The notes under the pieces were generated by a model that ran no database searches, was not told the DNA's origin, and saw only the letters and a list, made by a program, of their open reading frames with translations. A DNA stretch of 64,000 nucleotides from Dacryopinax spathularia (lineage: Eukaryota > Basidiomycota > Dacrymycetes > Dacrymycetales > Dacrymycetaceae), in NCBI GenBank assembly GCA_037974965.1, contig JBBPFI010000001.1, forward strand, positions 186,001 to 250,000. Direction: 5' to 3'. Shown here one piece after another: positions 34,134 to 49,686 of this stretch (its first letter is position 1; each line of letters begins with the position of its first letter). A program made the translations under genes and the position numbers.

Positions 34134-35869
34134 CTATCGGATGATTCGCTTCCATCCCATATCTCGTAATGTTGCTGCGTTGAAACTCTGCTCCTCGACA
34201 GGGTTTGCCAGTTCGTCCAAGCCAGCCTCCTCTTCGGTTCGCGTCGGTCTCTGCAATGGTTGCACGACGCAGACGCTATCTTCGACGGAGACTGAAATGA
34301 CAGCGGCGAGGTGCAACATGATCTCGGGACTATAGGTAAGTGGGTTCAGGGCAAGTGCCTAACAGTCCGTGAGCAACCTGCTGAAACTTCAAGGATGCCA
34401 CGGACCTTCCAGCCCACTAAATCGCCGGCAGTGATGTCTATCAATGAAACACTGGGTAAGGAATCCCAGGCCGCTTCAATCTTGTTCCAGCCCAAGTCCT
34501 TTTCGGCGTATTGGTCGTCTGCCTGATACTTGATCATGTCCTCGGGTGGGTGCGTGTCGCGTGAGGAACAATCAACGCTAGTAATAAACATGTTCGCAGG
34601 AATGGCCGTCTTCTCCGAGGGTGGCACGAGCTTCGGGCGGCGAGAAGGGCTCTCGAAGACTGTTTTCTGTGCAGTTTTGCCTTCCATTGCCTTCCTAAAC
34701 CCTTTGCGCTTGTTCTTGTTAGTCAACCCCAGTCCTACTTGAGAGAGTGGATCAACGAGAGCCGTTGCAGGGTCCGGAGGAGGAGTATCATATGGCAGAC
34801 TGGAAGCTGCCTGCTCCTCGTGCGCAACTGCTGTTGTGGGCCACGATGCTTGGCTTATCACTGGGTCAACAGAGCGGGAAGCTCGCTGTGCATCTTTAAG
34901 CAGTGATTTCCGCTTTCGTCGCCTTGCATTTCGAGCATGAGTGGCGGCTTTGCCCTGTCCGGGGGGAACGCACGGAGCAGGATTCTTCGTTGGCTCAGAC
35001 AAGATTGAGCTGTATATATCTGATCAGCGTCCCTTTTGGGCTGTTGATCGCGTGTGGCTTTGCATACCTGTGCAGAGGCCTGCAGGCATTCACTGTCGAC
35101 AGGCTGGGTAGAGTCATGCTCCGCATCTCTCCAACCCCCCCATTGTTCGGTTTGTCCGCCTGTGCTGAAGATGAATCCGTAGAATCTCCAGACTCCGACG
35201 ACTCAGTCTCGCTCTCGGTTTCCGAGTCTTGCTCTTCTGTACTGCCTTCTTCGGTGCTCTCATCGGCCGACAATTCCTCTTCGGAGGACGAAGTGGATGA
35301 GTGGGCGGATGAGCCGCGGGTAACACCGCCTGGCGCTTGTTGGGCGAGCTTCGGGGGAGGAGCCTGTGTTGCAGCTGCCTGGATCACCAGTGACATCGGC
35401 GGTCTTCTTGCAATCTCCTGAGGCCCCTCTACCTTACGACGCTTAGCTGGAGAGGGCAAGGAAGACTCTGCAGGCTATGAGATCCAGGATATCCCCCGCC
35501 TTCGCAGAACGACGCACCATGAATGTCCCGCGCCCTTTTCCCCTCTGTCAGCTTAGTTGTCGGCCGTGGCTTCACACTGGACTTCAGAAGTCAGATGATC
35601 TGAATGAAACAAAGTATATCGCACCTCAAGAGATCTCCGTTCTGTATAACGGAGATTGCACTGACGTCCAGCAGCTCAAAGCCGTCTATTTCCAGAAGAA
35701 TGCTATCCTCTGACAAACCAGCGGCGGCGAACTCTGGAATATCGGTACACAAATTCCACTTGAGGTTCCGCACTGTAGTACTGCTTGCAGCTGCGGGCAC
35801 CACCTCATACAATACCCTCACCACGGGCAGAGGAGCATGGCTGACCACTCGGACACGCATAGAACTCAT
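34134..35869 (-). CDS. Coilin-like protein (Cajal body scaffold)
   Basis: Start MSSMRVRVVS at 35869; MPLAAQ at 35899 is an alternative. Exons: 35869-35625, a 25-nt exon 35542-35518, 35474-35068, 35009 to about 34408, and a last exon ending at the stop 34134. The N-terminal about 80 residues resemble the coilin self-association domain (NLKWNLCTDIPEF, DSILLEIDGFELLDVSAISV, QNGDLLR). A Ser/Glu/Asp-rich middle, an Arg/Lys patch (RNARRRKRKSLLKD) and a Tudor-like C-terminus (SLIDITAGDLVGWKV, then PEIMLHLAAVISV) follow the coilin plan. The last splice junction is not resolved. The assignment rests on domain order and short motifs, so it is moderate. Confidence 0.6.
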
Positions 35870-36045
35870 CTGTCGCAACGTCTGAGCTGCCAACGGCACT
35901 GGACTCTGAGGGTCATATTCAGGGTCAGCATTTAGAAAAATAGCATCGCCACATAAATTACATTGCCCACCCCCAAAGAACTAAGTATTGGACGGAGTGA
36001 GATACTGTATGGGTATACAAGCAACAATCATCTGGATAAAATCAA

Positions 36046-38277
36046 TCAGTCCAAACGGGCCTCCGGCTTGTGGTACCCGTTTGAATAGGAACCCGCGGGT
36101 ACGGCCAGCTCCGACAAGATGAATCGTCGTATCCCCCAGACGAAAGCCATTAAGATCACTATAAGGACGCCACCAGCTTGGAAGGGATGGGAACCGGCCC
36201 AGTGCTTGAGGCGCTGCGTGAATATGTGCTAGCTATGGCTCAGGCAGTTGAAGACTCACCCCTGCAGATTCGAGTCCATGATTCATGCTCTGCAAATCAT
36301 AATGAGAGACACAATTGGTTACATTCGAGGGCCTTACGTACCCGCATAGTTCGCTCGGCGATATTCTCCGAATGCCTCCCGCTCATTGCGCCGCGATCGA
36401 TAGCGTCAAGAGCCGAAAATATACTTCGTTGATTCAAAGTGATCTTATTACCGCTTTCGTCGCGATCGTAATATCGCAGTACCTGGCGCAACATAAGTAG
36501 ATGACAACGGAAAGGACGGGGAGAATCATACACTGTGGTCGGATATCACAACAGCGGGGCTGACCCCTGATTTCACTCCATACATGCTCTTGAGCCACTT
36601 GGACCATTTCGTGCTGTCCATCCAGACAAACACAACGGGACGTCCGAGAACCTTCTCACCCCTTTCTCTCCATGCCCTCGCGATCTGTAGCATTTGGGTT
36701 CGGTCTGTCAATGAGTTGCCATCCAATGCAGCGAGGACAACAATTGGCTTTGACGGGTTACGCATCACCTCATCGAAGTTGTGTGTACTGAGCTCGGCAA
36801 GAGTCGGCAGCTTTTCGGACATAATCCAGGAAGGCAACGCGGAATGCGCTTGCGGACTAGCCAGGTAGAATGTTGCAGCAGCTCGAGGCTCGTGGTCCTT
36901 GATGGCCACCACCGCTGCTCCCCGGCTGGGATCGACGCCAAGGAGATCATATACTTCGGGATCTTGGGTCTTGTAAATGGGTGGTGTGCCTAACAAAGCC
37001 TTCGCTGCGTTCTCTACAGTACTCTGAATGAGTCGTGAGCTGAGCCACGGACAGTAACAAGTCCCTTACGAGATCATCGGGATTCGCAAGAAGAGTCGAC
37101 ATGTACAGGAAGAACACGGGCTCCTTCCCTATTAGTGCCTCCACTTGCCTTAGACCCACGTCGGCCACTCCTCTGGAACCAATGTCAGCGGTTGGCTTGC
37201 AATCGATATGCGATCTTACTTTGACGATGACATGGCCTTCGTTGCCCACTCCTGCATGGCTGACAGGCCTCTTGAACCGCGGTATTCGGTCTTCTCTCCC
37301 GCCTGGTAGCTGAGAAGTTTGTCAGCGTCCGGCTCCATGTGCGTCTGTTACACGCCTACAAGACCAGCTGGGGAAATCCAGGTACACCTTCCCTCTTACA
37401 GGCGCCTTTGTGAGCCTCGCAGTCCATCTCGGCAATTGTTAGGAGGCCCTTCATCTGGTTCGCAAGCTCGGCCCACGCTGTTCAGTTGATTAGACTGGCG
37501 TCAACTATGCCAAAGGACCACGCTCATACTAGGTGCAAGCTTCTTGCAATGCGAACACCTGAAAGAACCGTCAGATAGTGCCCGCCTCATAGATCGAACA
37601 ACCTACCAAGGTGCGTAAAACTTGACGAAGATGGCTCCACCACCTGCCTTTCTCGCTTCCAACATCTCAGGATTGAGCACGAGCACCTCGCCATTCGGAT
37701 TTGCCACTTCGTGTAGTGCAGGCGACTGGATACTGACTTTTCTAGACAGAAGCTCTCTTGTGTTCTGGTCGATGAACTCCGCTACGTTTTCGAAGGAGCG
37801 CTTCCCCGAGAACTTGTTGACCTCTGTTCCGTCGTGGAACAATTTCATAGTCGGATATGCTTCAACACCGTTTGTGTCGCAGAGGTCTGATGCAGATTGG
37901 CATTGGCAGTCATATATTACGCAAAGGACACACCTCCTTGTGCAAGGCAGTTGACCTGCGCCATGAAAAATCCGTAAGGGCCCCACTGCTTTGTCTTCGC
38001 TGCTACCAGCTCCTCCCACGTCGGCGCGAACTTCTTGCAGTGACTGCATTGCGGGCTGAAGAACTCAACGAACCTGTAGGACAGCGTCAGCGGGATGACT
38101 GAGGCCTCAAGGCGTCGGGACATACCAGAGTCCTCGTGAAATTGATGAGGAGAAATTTGAATCTGTGAGTTGTTGCCATTCGGGTTGAGCCGCGATGGGA
38201 ACCGCGGAGACAAGGGAGAGAGTGAGGAGGAGAGCGGCAGAGAGGGGAGATGTGGGCCAGAAGAGCGGCAACTTCAT
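36046..38277 (-). CDS. Membrane-anchored protein disulfide isomerase with two thioredoxin domains (TMX3-like)
   Basis: Starts at 38277 with a clear signal peptide (LSAALLLTLSLVSAVPIAA). Thioredoxin domain 1 has FVEFFSPQCSHCKKFAPTW. Domain 2 has AIFVKFYAPW spliced to CSHCKKLAP, then NQMKGLLTIAEMDCEAH and EYRGSRGLSAMQEWATKA. A long redox-inactive region follows (PVFFLYMSTLLANPDDL, RPVVFVWMDSTKWSKWLKSM), then one C-terminal membrane helix (AGGVLIVILMAFVWGIRRFI) and a short tail ending at 36046. Both active sites are CSHC rather than the usual CGHC. It should act in the ER lumen on disulfides of secretory proteins. The gene has about ten short exons, not all of which I bounded. Confidence 0.85.
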
Positions 38278-38667
38278 GCCTTCTTCAGTACCCTACTGAG
38301 TTCTGTGGAAACTCGTCCGCCCCTATGAAGAACAAGCTGTTGGGGAGGTTATAAGGATTGGACAAGGAGGAGGGGTGTGTGGGTCAAAGGGAGATTGAGG
38401 TTGCTCAGCAATGGCGACGACAAGTGAACCACACAGCCGCCAAAGCGACGCTGATTATTATCCGAAGGTCGCGGTCACGATCAGTCGGTGGGATGATCGA
38501 GCGGAGGCACAACAACCCGTCCCCGACCCTGCTCCCCCACTGCTCACTGTCCAACGAACGTCACCAGCTGCCCGTCCCGTGCTTCATCATCATTCATATA
38601 GGCCATCATTCCCTCTCTTAGCAAATAACGCACTGTCCTCCGATCTATAAACCATCCCGAGATAACT
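38278..38667. promoter_or_regulatory. Divergent promoter region between PDI and COA1-like genes
   Basis: 390 bp between head-to-head genes. CTATAAAC at about 38644 lies 20 bp before the COA1-like ATG and is the only TATA-like string. The two start codons must share regulatory space. Confidence 0.4.
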
Positions 38668-39431
38668 ATGGCTCATACACGTACAACATGCCTCATAACA
38701 CGCCCTTGTACTCGACAATTAAGGCCGCCGCGCTTGGCTAGAACATACGTTCCAACTCACGGCTCTACCCCAGCCTCAACTACGTACGCCCGTCCTCGGA
38801 CAGGTAGACCACAAGAACTCCCAGAGATCAAAGTCAGTCATGTCTTCGCCTTTCATGGTTGCCATTAACGTCGCTGAATATCCTCTAGAGTAAAACACCC
38901 GTCTTCATCGGCCTCGGCGTGCTTGGTCTGTCAGCATGGGGCGCATTCCTGCTCTATGCCATGAACCAGGAACGGCTGTCCAGCTCGGTCGTTCAACAGC
39001 TTATATCCCGCCTCAAGCTCGAACCTAGTTTAGTGCCGGCCCTGGGTTACGGCATCCGTTTTGAACCGCAATGGTGGATGCTTGGCGATCCTTTTATATC
39101 AGGAGCCGTGCGTAGAATGATTGCAATCGCCGCACACTATGGCTGACTTATCCAAGGTTAACCTCCTCCAAGGCAACGTCGATGTCAGCTTTCGGATACA
39201 GGGCTCAAAAGGTAAGGCGCCCGTGTGGTAAATCGTGTACGCTGAAGAGTAAATCACGTCAGGCAAAGGGACCGTATATTTCACAAGCATAAGACAGACA
39301 AAAGGCGCTCCCTTCACCATTTGTGAGCAAACACTTTCATCATGCGGATTAAACTAATCAATCGTTCAGTGCGCTTCAAGGTCATATGTGATGATGGTTC
39401 GGTGGTATCTCTATTGCCAAACGATTCCTAA
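38668..39431 (+). CDS. COA1/TIM21-like mitochondrial cytochrome oxidase assembly factor
   Basis: Exons 38668-38832, 38889-39107, 39157-39211, 39263-39322 and 39370-39431 give 186 aa. The Arg-rich, acid-poor N-terminus (MAHTRTTCLITRPCTRQLRP) is a mitochondrial presequence. One membrane segment follows (VFIGLGVLGLSAWGAFLLYA), then an intermembrane-space domain with the family pattern WW-x-LG (QWWMLGDPFISGA), NLLQGNVDVSFRIQGSKGKG and TVYFTSIRQTKG. In the family Coa1 stabilises newly made Cox1 with Shy1 and Mss51. A close relative, Tim21, shares the fold and cannot be excluded. Confidence 0.7.
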
Positions 39432-39595
39432 AACGCGTACAATGCTACTTTCGCGGATCCCTACTCTATTCCAGCTGAGCAATCTTGTAACTTTACAGCG
39501 AACCGTGCGTGTTGGTGAACTAGCCGATACAATACAAAATTAGCGGAATATGTATGATTAAAAATATATGGAGACCAAGGATCGTGGTCACTCGC

Positions 39596-42500
39596 TTACA
39601 CCGCCTCCACGTAGAGTGCACTGTCGACAGGCGGAGCAGAGAACTGTACTGGAGTCGCGGGTAGCCGTCGAAGATCCAGGCCATAGAGGCCAGTCTGCAA
39701 GCCTTGCAGATCCATGTTATCTGGGATATAGTCGGCGGGCATGGCCTGATTGACGAGCGCCCTTATGCGTGCTTCCACTGCGAGCGGGAAATGTCTGTAG
39801 CCACCGATCAGTGACTACCAGATACACCGAAAGACGGACACTTACCGAGCCTCCATGCGGTGCAGCAAGCTCAACGCACGAGCACGGTCGCCAACCCCCA
39901 TTTCCGCACGTATCATGGCTTCGTAAGTCGACGGCTCTCGGTAGACGGGAGCATCGCTTGATACAGGAACTGACTCGTATGGGTTGGCATTAAGATGGTT
40001 GAAAGACGCTGCGATCCCTTCTGGAGGGTCTGCCATACTTTCAAAGACGGCGCGCGCTTGCTCGATCTGACCGGCAGAAGCATAACCGCGTATAACAACG
40101 TTGGCAATGTATGCCGTCATGTGAACACCGGATTGCCGAAGTTTATTCAGCGTATCCCCCAAGAGGTCGAAACGATGCTGAGTAACAAGAACATTGATAA
40201 GGGCTTCCCAGGTTTGCGCATCAGGTAGCTGCACTGGTGCTCGAGAAGTCGAGGGATGTGTCGGGATAGAGTCGAAGATAGCAAGAGCACGGTCCACATC
40301 TTTGCAAGAACAACCCCATGCCGTAATCAAGGACGCCCAATGCGTTCCTGCGACATGCAGGTCTGAACGAGCCAAGAGCTGATCGAATACGAGTTGAACC
40401 GCATTCATGTCCACGGGTTCAATCATTCCATACGCATCCATGAGGAGCTACGGAGAAAAATCAGATGAGGTTGTGAGCATGAAGGGCAGGTTGTACTTAC
40501 CTTGTAGGTATGAGTGGTTGGTTGCACATTCGAAGCAACCATTAGATTGTAATAATGCAACGCTCGCTCCCTATCTGGCTTCGTATGAACGAAAAACTGA
40601 ATCATGATGTTGAAGGGAGGGGCTTTCGGCCGGAAGTTCGCTTGAGCCGCCATCTCGCTGAACAAGAACACCGCAGTATCAGCATCGCCTACTCGGCAGC
40701 ATGCCGATACGAGAGCACCATAAGTCACCGATGTTGGTCGCAACCCGTTCTTCTTCATCTCTTGGAAGATTTCTAAAGCCTCCTCGGCCTTCCGCGCCTT
40801 GGACAGCTTTGAGATGATGTTGTTGTACAGGAAAACGCTGGGCACGACCCCGAGACCGATTGACTCATTATACAACCCCAAGGCCACACTGCAGTCGTCC
40901 GTGAAGTCATTCACGGTCAGTATGAGGGCGGCGTAGGCTTCCGCGCTGGGTGCCCCACCTTGTTCTATCATCCTGATACGATGTGTGTTCGCTGCGTCGA
41001 TGTCAGAGGCAAACGCATGAGCGCACACCATGGCATCTTCCACCGTAAACCACGCCCGAGATTGGTACTCCTTGTCGCCTTCGAGCGATGCCAGCATATT
41101 TTGGCCAACAGCGTAAAGATCGCGAGCCTCCTCCAGATGGTGTGCACGACCCAGAGCGGAAATGACAACGCCAAGGGCCGACGGCGTAACGTAAACTTCT
41201 CTTTTGGCATCGTCAGAGATTATCCGGTAATAGTTCAGCGGATCGTTCAGACGGTACCGTCGGGCTTCGATTAGGGAGGACAGTTTGAAGTTGATTCGTG
41301 ATGTAGCCTTTCGGCGTCTCTGCCTAGGAGAAGTTTCTGGAGAGTGCGCCTTACTCTCAAGGTCCGATGCCACCGTCGTCGGGAGGGTGTCAACGGTGGT
41401 CACGTCGCTATCGGATACCGCAAGTTCCGAAACGGTGGCCGAGGGGATGCGGTTAAACGTTGTCGAAGTCTCCGCATGCCGCTCGTCGAAGAGCCTGGCA
41501 GTATCTTCACCCAGTGAGCCGAGGTTCTCGAAGCGGGAACCGGCTAGTGAGCGGCCCTGGGTTGCCACGACTGCTTCGAAGATCGGCAATAAATCAGAAG
41601 AAACCACCGGGTTTCGCTCGTCGGAATTGTGCAGAAGGTTTTGGAGGTCATCAAGCAGCACTTGAAGCTCCGGCAGTGGCTCAGTCGGACTGAAGTGCGG
41701 CGCGATGTCCACCCAAAACTCAGACCCACAGTGGGCAGCAGCAGAACGCAAAGCCAGCAGTGCGTCCCTAGCGCCCAGCCACGTGCTGCGATCGATAGTG
41801 GACGGGGTCTGAGCCCTCGCGTCCATGTATGTGCGTAGGAAAGCTGCCCAAAAGCGCGGATCGGGTATGACTTCCGCATCCCGCATGATATCGAGAAGGC
41901 CGACTGCATGTCCAATCGTCGAATGCCCGGTCAATTCTTCGGAGGGACTCGTGAAATAGGAGGCGGCTTCAAGCAGAGAGCGTCTAAGCCCATGGCTCAG
42001 GTAATCAGCGACCTTCGTCTGGCCTGCGGCTGAGATATCTTCTCGTTCCCTAGAAACAAGACCCCGCACTGAGGCCAATGCCTCGGTGAACTCTCCCAGA
42101 CGTATAAGACAGCGAATCAATGTCCAATCGTACCCGTGTATGCGCTGATTCGAGATGTTGGTGATAGCGGGGAGACGGTGTACCAGAGTCTGAAGGGCCC
42201 GAACTAGCTCCACGGACTTTGCTGGATTCCCGAGGGCGCGATCCGACAGTAGATACTCGGTGTTGGCCGCCATAAACTCTGCCACGTCGCTGGCTTGAAG
42301 TGGCCTCTGACCTTCCGGAGCGCCGCTGATCATGGAAGACAGCAAGCCTTGCAAAGTTTCCAGGCGATCGGCTTCGACCAGGCGACGCGAGAGAATCACC
42401 CAAGCTTCCCGATCTGGACGCAATGGGACTTTGGACGCAGCGTAAGGATCGTTTTTGGACGGCGTCGTTTGACTTTCTAACAGTCGCTCAAACCATTTGA

Positions 42501-44238
42501 CAGCGCTATCAAGATCTCCGTTGTCGCAAAATCCTGCTATGATTTCCGTGAAGGTAGAAGTCGACGGTGCAGGAGTGTCACCAGGCCCGAAGATCTCCTT
42601 CGCATCGGCCCCGAGCATCTCCTCCAGCAGCGCCAGTGCGCCTCTTGGTTCAGCGCATTGGAAGTAAGCCGAGATCATCCGGTTGAAAACTTGCATATAC
42701 ACGCGTCGGGATGCGACCTCAGGGTGGCCCCAATCAAGGCCGCTCGATCGAACAGCGCTTCGGAATTCGTTGAAGACGTCTTGAGCGGCATCGATGTCCT
42801 TGGCACGAGCATACACGCTGATGAGATGCCCATAGGTCGCCATTGTCGGGTGAACGTCTGAACGCCGTTCCAGGTGCGAAAAGACACGGATGGCGGCTTC
42901 GGTGTCACCGCGATACCCAGCAGAACGCAGGAGTGCATTATATGTTTCGATGCCGAAATGACTTGCCCGCAGCGCTCGTGCCGCGTTGAAAAGAGCCATA
43001 GCGGAGGCGAAGTTCTCCTCTTTCTGAAGTAATTGGATATGCTCGGAAGCGGTTACATCGCTCCTTCCTTTCGCGAAATTGGGAGAGCTTGCCGACGTGC
43101 TGAGTCCGAAATTTCCTGACGCCAGCATCTCATGGATATCATGATCGCGATCGCAGAGTGCACGAATGACGTTTGAGTACGTCAGGAAATTCGGCGTAAG
43201 GTTTCGTTCCAACATCTCATTATAGAGCTCCAAAATGACGGCGATGGGCATTCCTTTCGTCCGCACGGAGTTAACGGCGAGGAGCGCCATGTTATAGGTG
43301 GCCACAGAGTGCTTCTCTGGAGACTGGCGAAGATCGTGGATTGCTTGCATCACCCGAGGCACGGAACCCGATTGTTTCGCCAGTTTTAGAGCATTGTAGC
43401 GCTCGAGGTCAGAGTCTGTGAGGCCAACGAGATTCTGTGCTTCTCGCTCTGTCCCATTGCCACTCTCGGAGAGATGCGAACGATTCTCCTGGGACGGCGC
43501 AACCATCGATGACGCTGTTTGTGTTACTGCTGGGTCTTCCGCGTCGAGAGCACCAGTCTTGCCAACATGATTGAAATTCGGAGGTACGACGGAATCCGGG
43601 AGCTGCGCCGGGACATCGTGTTCAGTGAAAGATTCAGACGACACCGGAGAGGGCTCATGCTGCAGTGCAGACGTAGAATTGCGGCGTGCTCGTTTCATTC
43701 CAGCGTCAGGCGACCCTTGAATCCCGCCCGTTCCCTCGTTTTCGGTCATGAAGGCATGCTTGGCCTGGGAGTGAATTGCCGAACTGGACGGTGTGCCATG
43801 CGCCTCCGAGGCAGCATGTCGGGGTGCCGCAAGTAGAGTAATACTGCTTCGACGACGACGAAGTACTGGGACGCCTTTCAAAGATTGCGATCGCAGAGCC
43901 TGGTTGCGCTCTTCTGAATCGTCTACCTGACCGTTAGAACCGTCGGCAGCAGGAAGCGAAGTTGCCTGGGTTATCACCCGGCCTGGTCCCTGGGCAAGGT
44001 CATTAGAGTCGCCGGGGACGGCAGCGGGCGGATTGCTTACGGTGTAGCCAGCATAAAAGCGACTGCCTGCATTAAACTTTGCTCCGCCAGCGCCGGTCGA
44101 GCTACCCCAGCTTGAGCTCGAGGAACCGAGGCCCGACCATGGCAAGGAAGAGGAGCTGGTGGATTGTAGGACGTTCCGGATATGGTGAGTGCCATGGGAC
44201 TTGAGTTGCAGCAAATGTGTAGCGAATTTGGGAATCAT
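39596..44238 (-). CDS. Large pentatricopeptide-repeat protein, probably mitochondrial
   Basis: Exons 44238-40501, 40447-39846 and 39794-39596 give 1,512 aa. The first 25 residues (MIPKFATHLLQLKSHGTHHI) look like a mitochondrial presequence. A Ser-rich linker follows, then many PPR motifs between about residue 300 and the end, for example HSVATYNMALLAVNSVRTKG, GIETYNALLRSAGYRGDTEA, SVFLYNNIISKLSKARKAEE and TSVTYGALVSACCRVGDADT. PPR proteins bind organelle RNA one base per repeat to control stability or translation. The architecture resembles fungal translational activators such as Pet309, but the target RNA cannot be named. Introns fall only in the 3' sixth; the 5' 3.7 kb is one exon. Confidence 0.88.
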
Positions 44239-44706
44239 GAGGGAGGGAAGGCTGCGGGCCCTCCTGAGGGCGAAGACGTGTAGTTGGCTACAGTATGACT
44301 TGTCGTGCTAAGGAGCGGCGAGAATTGACGGTGGACGGACCGGCGGTGTTGTTGAGGTAATGAGGGAGGCTCCAGAGGTTATAGGTCGTGAACGTCGCCG
44401 TAAGTCGCTTGTACGCTGCCCGCCGACGCCGACTGAACGCGCAGACCCTCTCACTTTTCACGGTGATCGACGGTGCGTCGGGTGACTCCGCGACATAGCC
44501 ACTATGTTTTCGGGGTACAACGTGCCGGTATGGGCCGACCGATTCTTACCGTCCCTCTTTGTTTGACTACAGCACGTCAAGGATGTCGATGAATGACCAC
44601 CGATCCCATCATACTACATGTAGAGAAGGTGGATAGACCGTAGGTACTACTAAAGCGAAGTGGGTGTGCCAGAGTAACGGCCAAATGGCTCTGCACCAAT
44701 TCCAGC
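44239..44706. other. PPR gene upstream region
   Basis: 468 bp between the PPR start and the 3' end of the uracil phosphoribosyltransferase gene, both minus strand. No element is recognised. Confidence 0.3.
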
Positions 44707-45902
<1,196 letters not shown>

Positions 45903-46059
45903 TGAAATGCAGTAGACTCAGTAACTAATCCATCGCGGGGCCCATAATTATATCTGCGCGGAAGGGCTCAGGGACCCTTTGCCCAGATCGATTATATCTG
46001 CACATGAGACTCGCTATGCGATCACTGATCTTGCTTAGTACACAAGGCACCTGTATTGT

Positions 46060-47300
46060 CTATGGCTTATGCGATCTTTCGTCGTCCTCATTATTCTCTT
46101 TTAGACTCATCTCGATCGCCCTTCTGATAGCCTCCTCTTCATCATCTTCACCTTCCGCAGCGCTTGCCGGTGCTTCTTCACCCATATGGACGTCACCGTC
46201 GCGATCATGGCCTTCATTCTCTTGCTGGGACAAAGCCAGGGCCTGTTGCAACATGGCTTCCTCGTCATCCATAAGCTCCGCAGTGCCCGTTGCTGCAGCC
46301 TGCGCCGTCAATGAGGATCCTTCGGCAGAAGCTACCGCAGCGGCAGCTGCGGCTTCTCGTGCACGCTCCTCGGCGAGTGACAATCGCAGAGCCTGTACAA
46401 GGAGCTCAGACGAATCCTTGGTAAACGCATAGGAAAAGGTACCTCGGCAAGCTCTGGATCCATGTTGGGATCTACCGCAAAATCATCACCGCCTCCATAG
46501 CCAGCTCGAGGAACAGCACCGTCTCCCTCCAACATTGAAGATCCGAAGATGTAGTCAGAGAGAAGATGAGGCCCAGCAGGCACGTTCACAAGATGGCTGG
46601 GTCACTGTGAGCATGGCGGATGTTTGAGGGGCTACCGCACTTACGAGTTATTGCCGCTGTCCGTAGCCTTAACAAACTCCTCCAGCTTAGCCTGATTCTC
46701 TTCCTCTTCGCCGAAGTTTACGATATCGATCGCGATATTGTTCTTCTTCAGCTTCTTCCCAAGTCTAACGAGAGCTTTCTCATCAGCACTGATGGGAGAG
46801 CCTACAAAGACAACGATCCTTTGACGTTGGCTCTTGTTCGGCCGATGTTTTAATGCTAACTATGGTGCCGGTGAGGACGAGTTTGATTGTGACACAGGGA
46901 ATCACACCTGAGCAACTTGAATTCCAGTCGCGATATCCGCCTCTCCACCAATCTTCGTACTGTGTAGTGCGGATAAGATCTTCCCAATGTCCTGCGTTGG
47001 TGTGACAAGAACCTCTGGCCTAATGAGCATGATCTGTAAGCGTGACCAGCTCGGTGAGCAGGAGCCGCACGCTTTGCCAGCCATTGTCATGACACCGACT
47101 GTATTCTCCGGGTTGGAATCTACTTTGGTCTGAAAGATGGAGGAAACAGCGTCGGCTTGGGCAGCGAAGCGAGTTGGCTGGAAGTCCCCATTGCGCATAT
47201 ATTCCGAGTTATCGATGCTATGTGGTCCCGGTCAGAAGACGGAGGCCACTGAACCTCGTGAAGAACGTGCTCACACAATCATGCATGCCTCTAGCACCAT
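46060..47300 (-). CDS. RPN10: 26S proteasome regulatory subunit RPN10 (ubiquitin receptor)
   Basis: Exons 47300-47275 (26 nt), 47217-46908, 46859-46645, 46596-46443 and 46392-46060 give 345 aa. The VWA domain begins MVLEACMIVIDNSEYMRNGD and contains RFAAQADAVSSIF, ENTVGVMTMAGK, LHSTKIGGEADIATGIQVAQ and RQRIVVFVGSPISADEKALV. The C-terminal half has ubiquitin-interacting motifs: LRLSLAEERAREAAAA, EEAMLQQALALSQQENEG and EEAIRRAIEMSLKENNED. Rpn10 sits between proteasome lid and base and captures polyubiquitin. Three UIM-like helices are visible; yeast has one and animals two. Confidence 0.93.
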
Positions 47301-47847
47301 TGCGAGAATAAGGTCTTATTGGTTCTGGTGGTATCAATAGCAAGCTAGAGAAATACAAATGAGCGTTCGATGTATGAAGTATTAGTTCGCGGTTGAGAGG
47401 GCCGGCGGGAATGGCGTACGCGTCCAGAAGGACCACGCGGTTCGACCATGAGTCTGGCCCCACGCGTCAAAAGCCTGCCCTGAAGAAGGTACGGGCAGAC
47501 TCCACGCACAAACGAGTCCGAACCTTCGGCCTCGCTCCGTGTCGTCCCCAACCTGTCCCGTCGTCACTTGCATAACTCCTCTCACTCTCGCTCTACCACC
47601 CGACAATCGTAACTACTAGGTAAGCTACATTCTTGGCCTCTCGCTATCCAGTCGACTCCGCCGTCGAACCCCGCAATGCAGCGCAGCGTGACTTAGCGCT
47701 GCGCCTGAGACAGGAGCGGCACCGCCTTGTCGTCACGGATTATAAGGAAACGGAATCAGCGTGTGGGCTCCACCTTCGCACCGTCCTTTCTCTTTTCTAG
47801 CGTCATATCCATCCCCTCTCATCACTCACTGAACTTGCCAGTCCAAC
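47301..47847 (+). promoter_or_regulatory. Bidirectional promoter region between RPN10 and actin
   Basis: 547 bp between head-to-head genes. A TATAA string at 47741-47745 lies about 105 bp before the actin ATG, followed by a pyrimidine-rich leader (47785-47835) typical of strongly expressed genes. No TATA box is evident on the RPN10 side. Confidence 0.5.
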
Positions 47848-49461
<1,614 letters not shown>

Positions 49462-49686
49462 GCAATCGGGTGGATGTGGTGCTGGACGCAAAGCCGAAAC
49501 GAGCTGAATTGAGATGTTTGTGTTATGATCACCTTTGTCCTCGATAGAGCAATGTCAATAGTGCTGCCATTCTCTGTCCGTTATGTTGCAACCTTTGCCC
49601 ATCAGCCCGCGCGTTAGCCAGTAGAACGCGAAGATTGTAATTACACAGCCACTGATGCGCGTGAAAAATGAGGAACCAAAAGGTAG

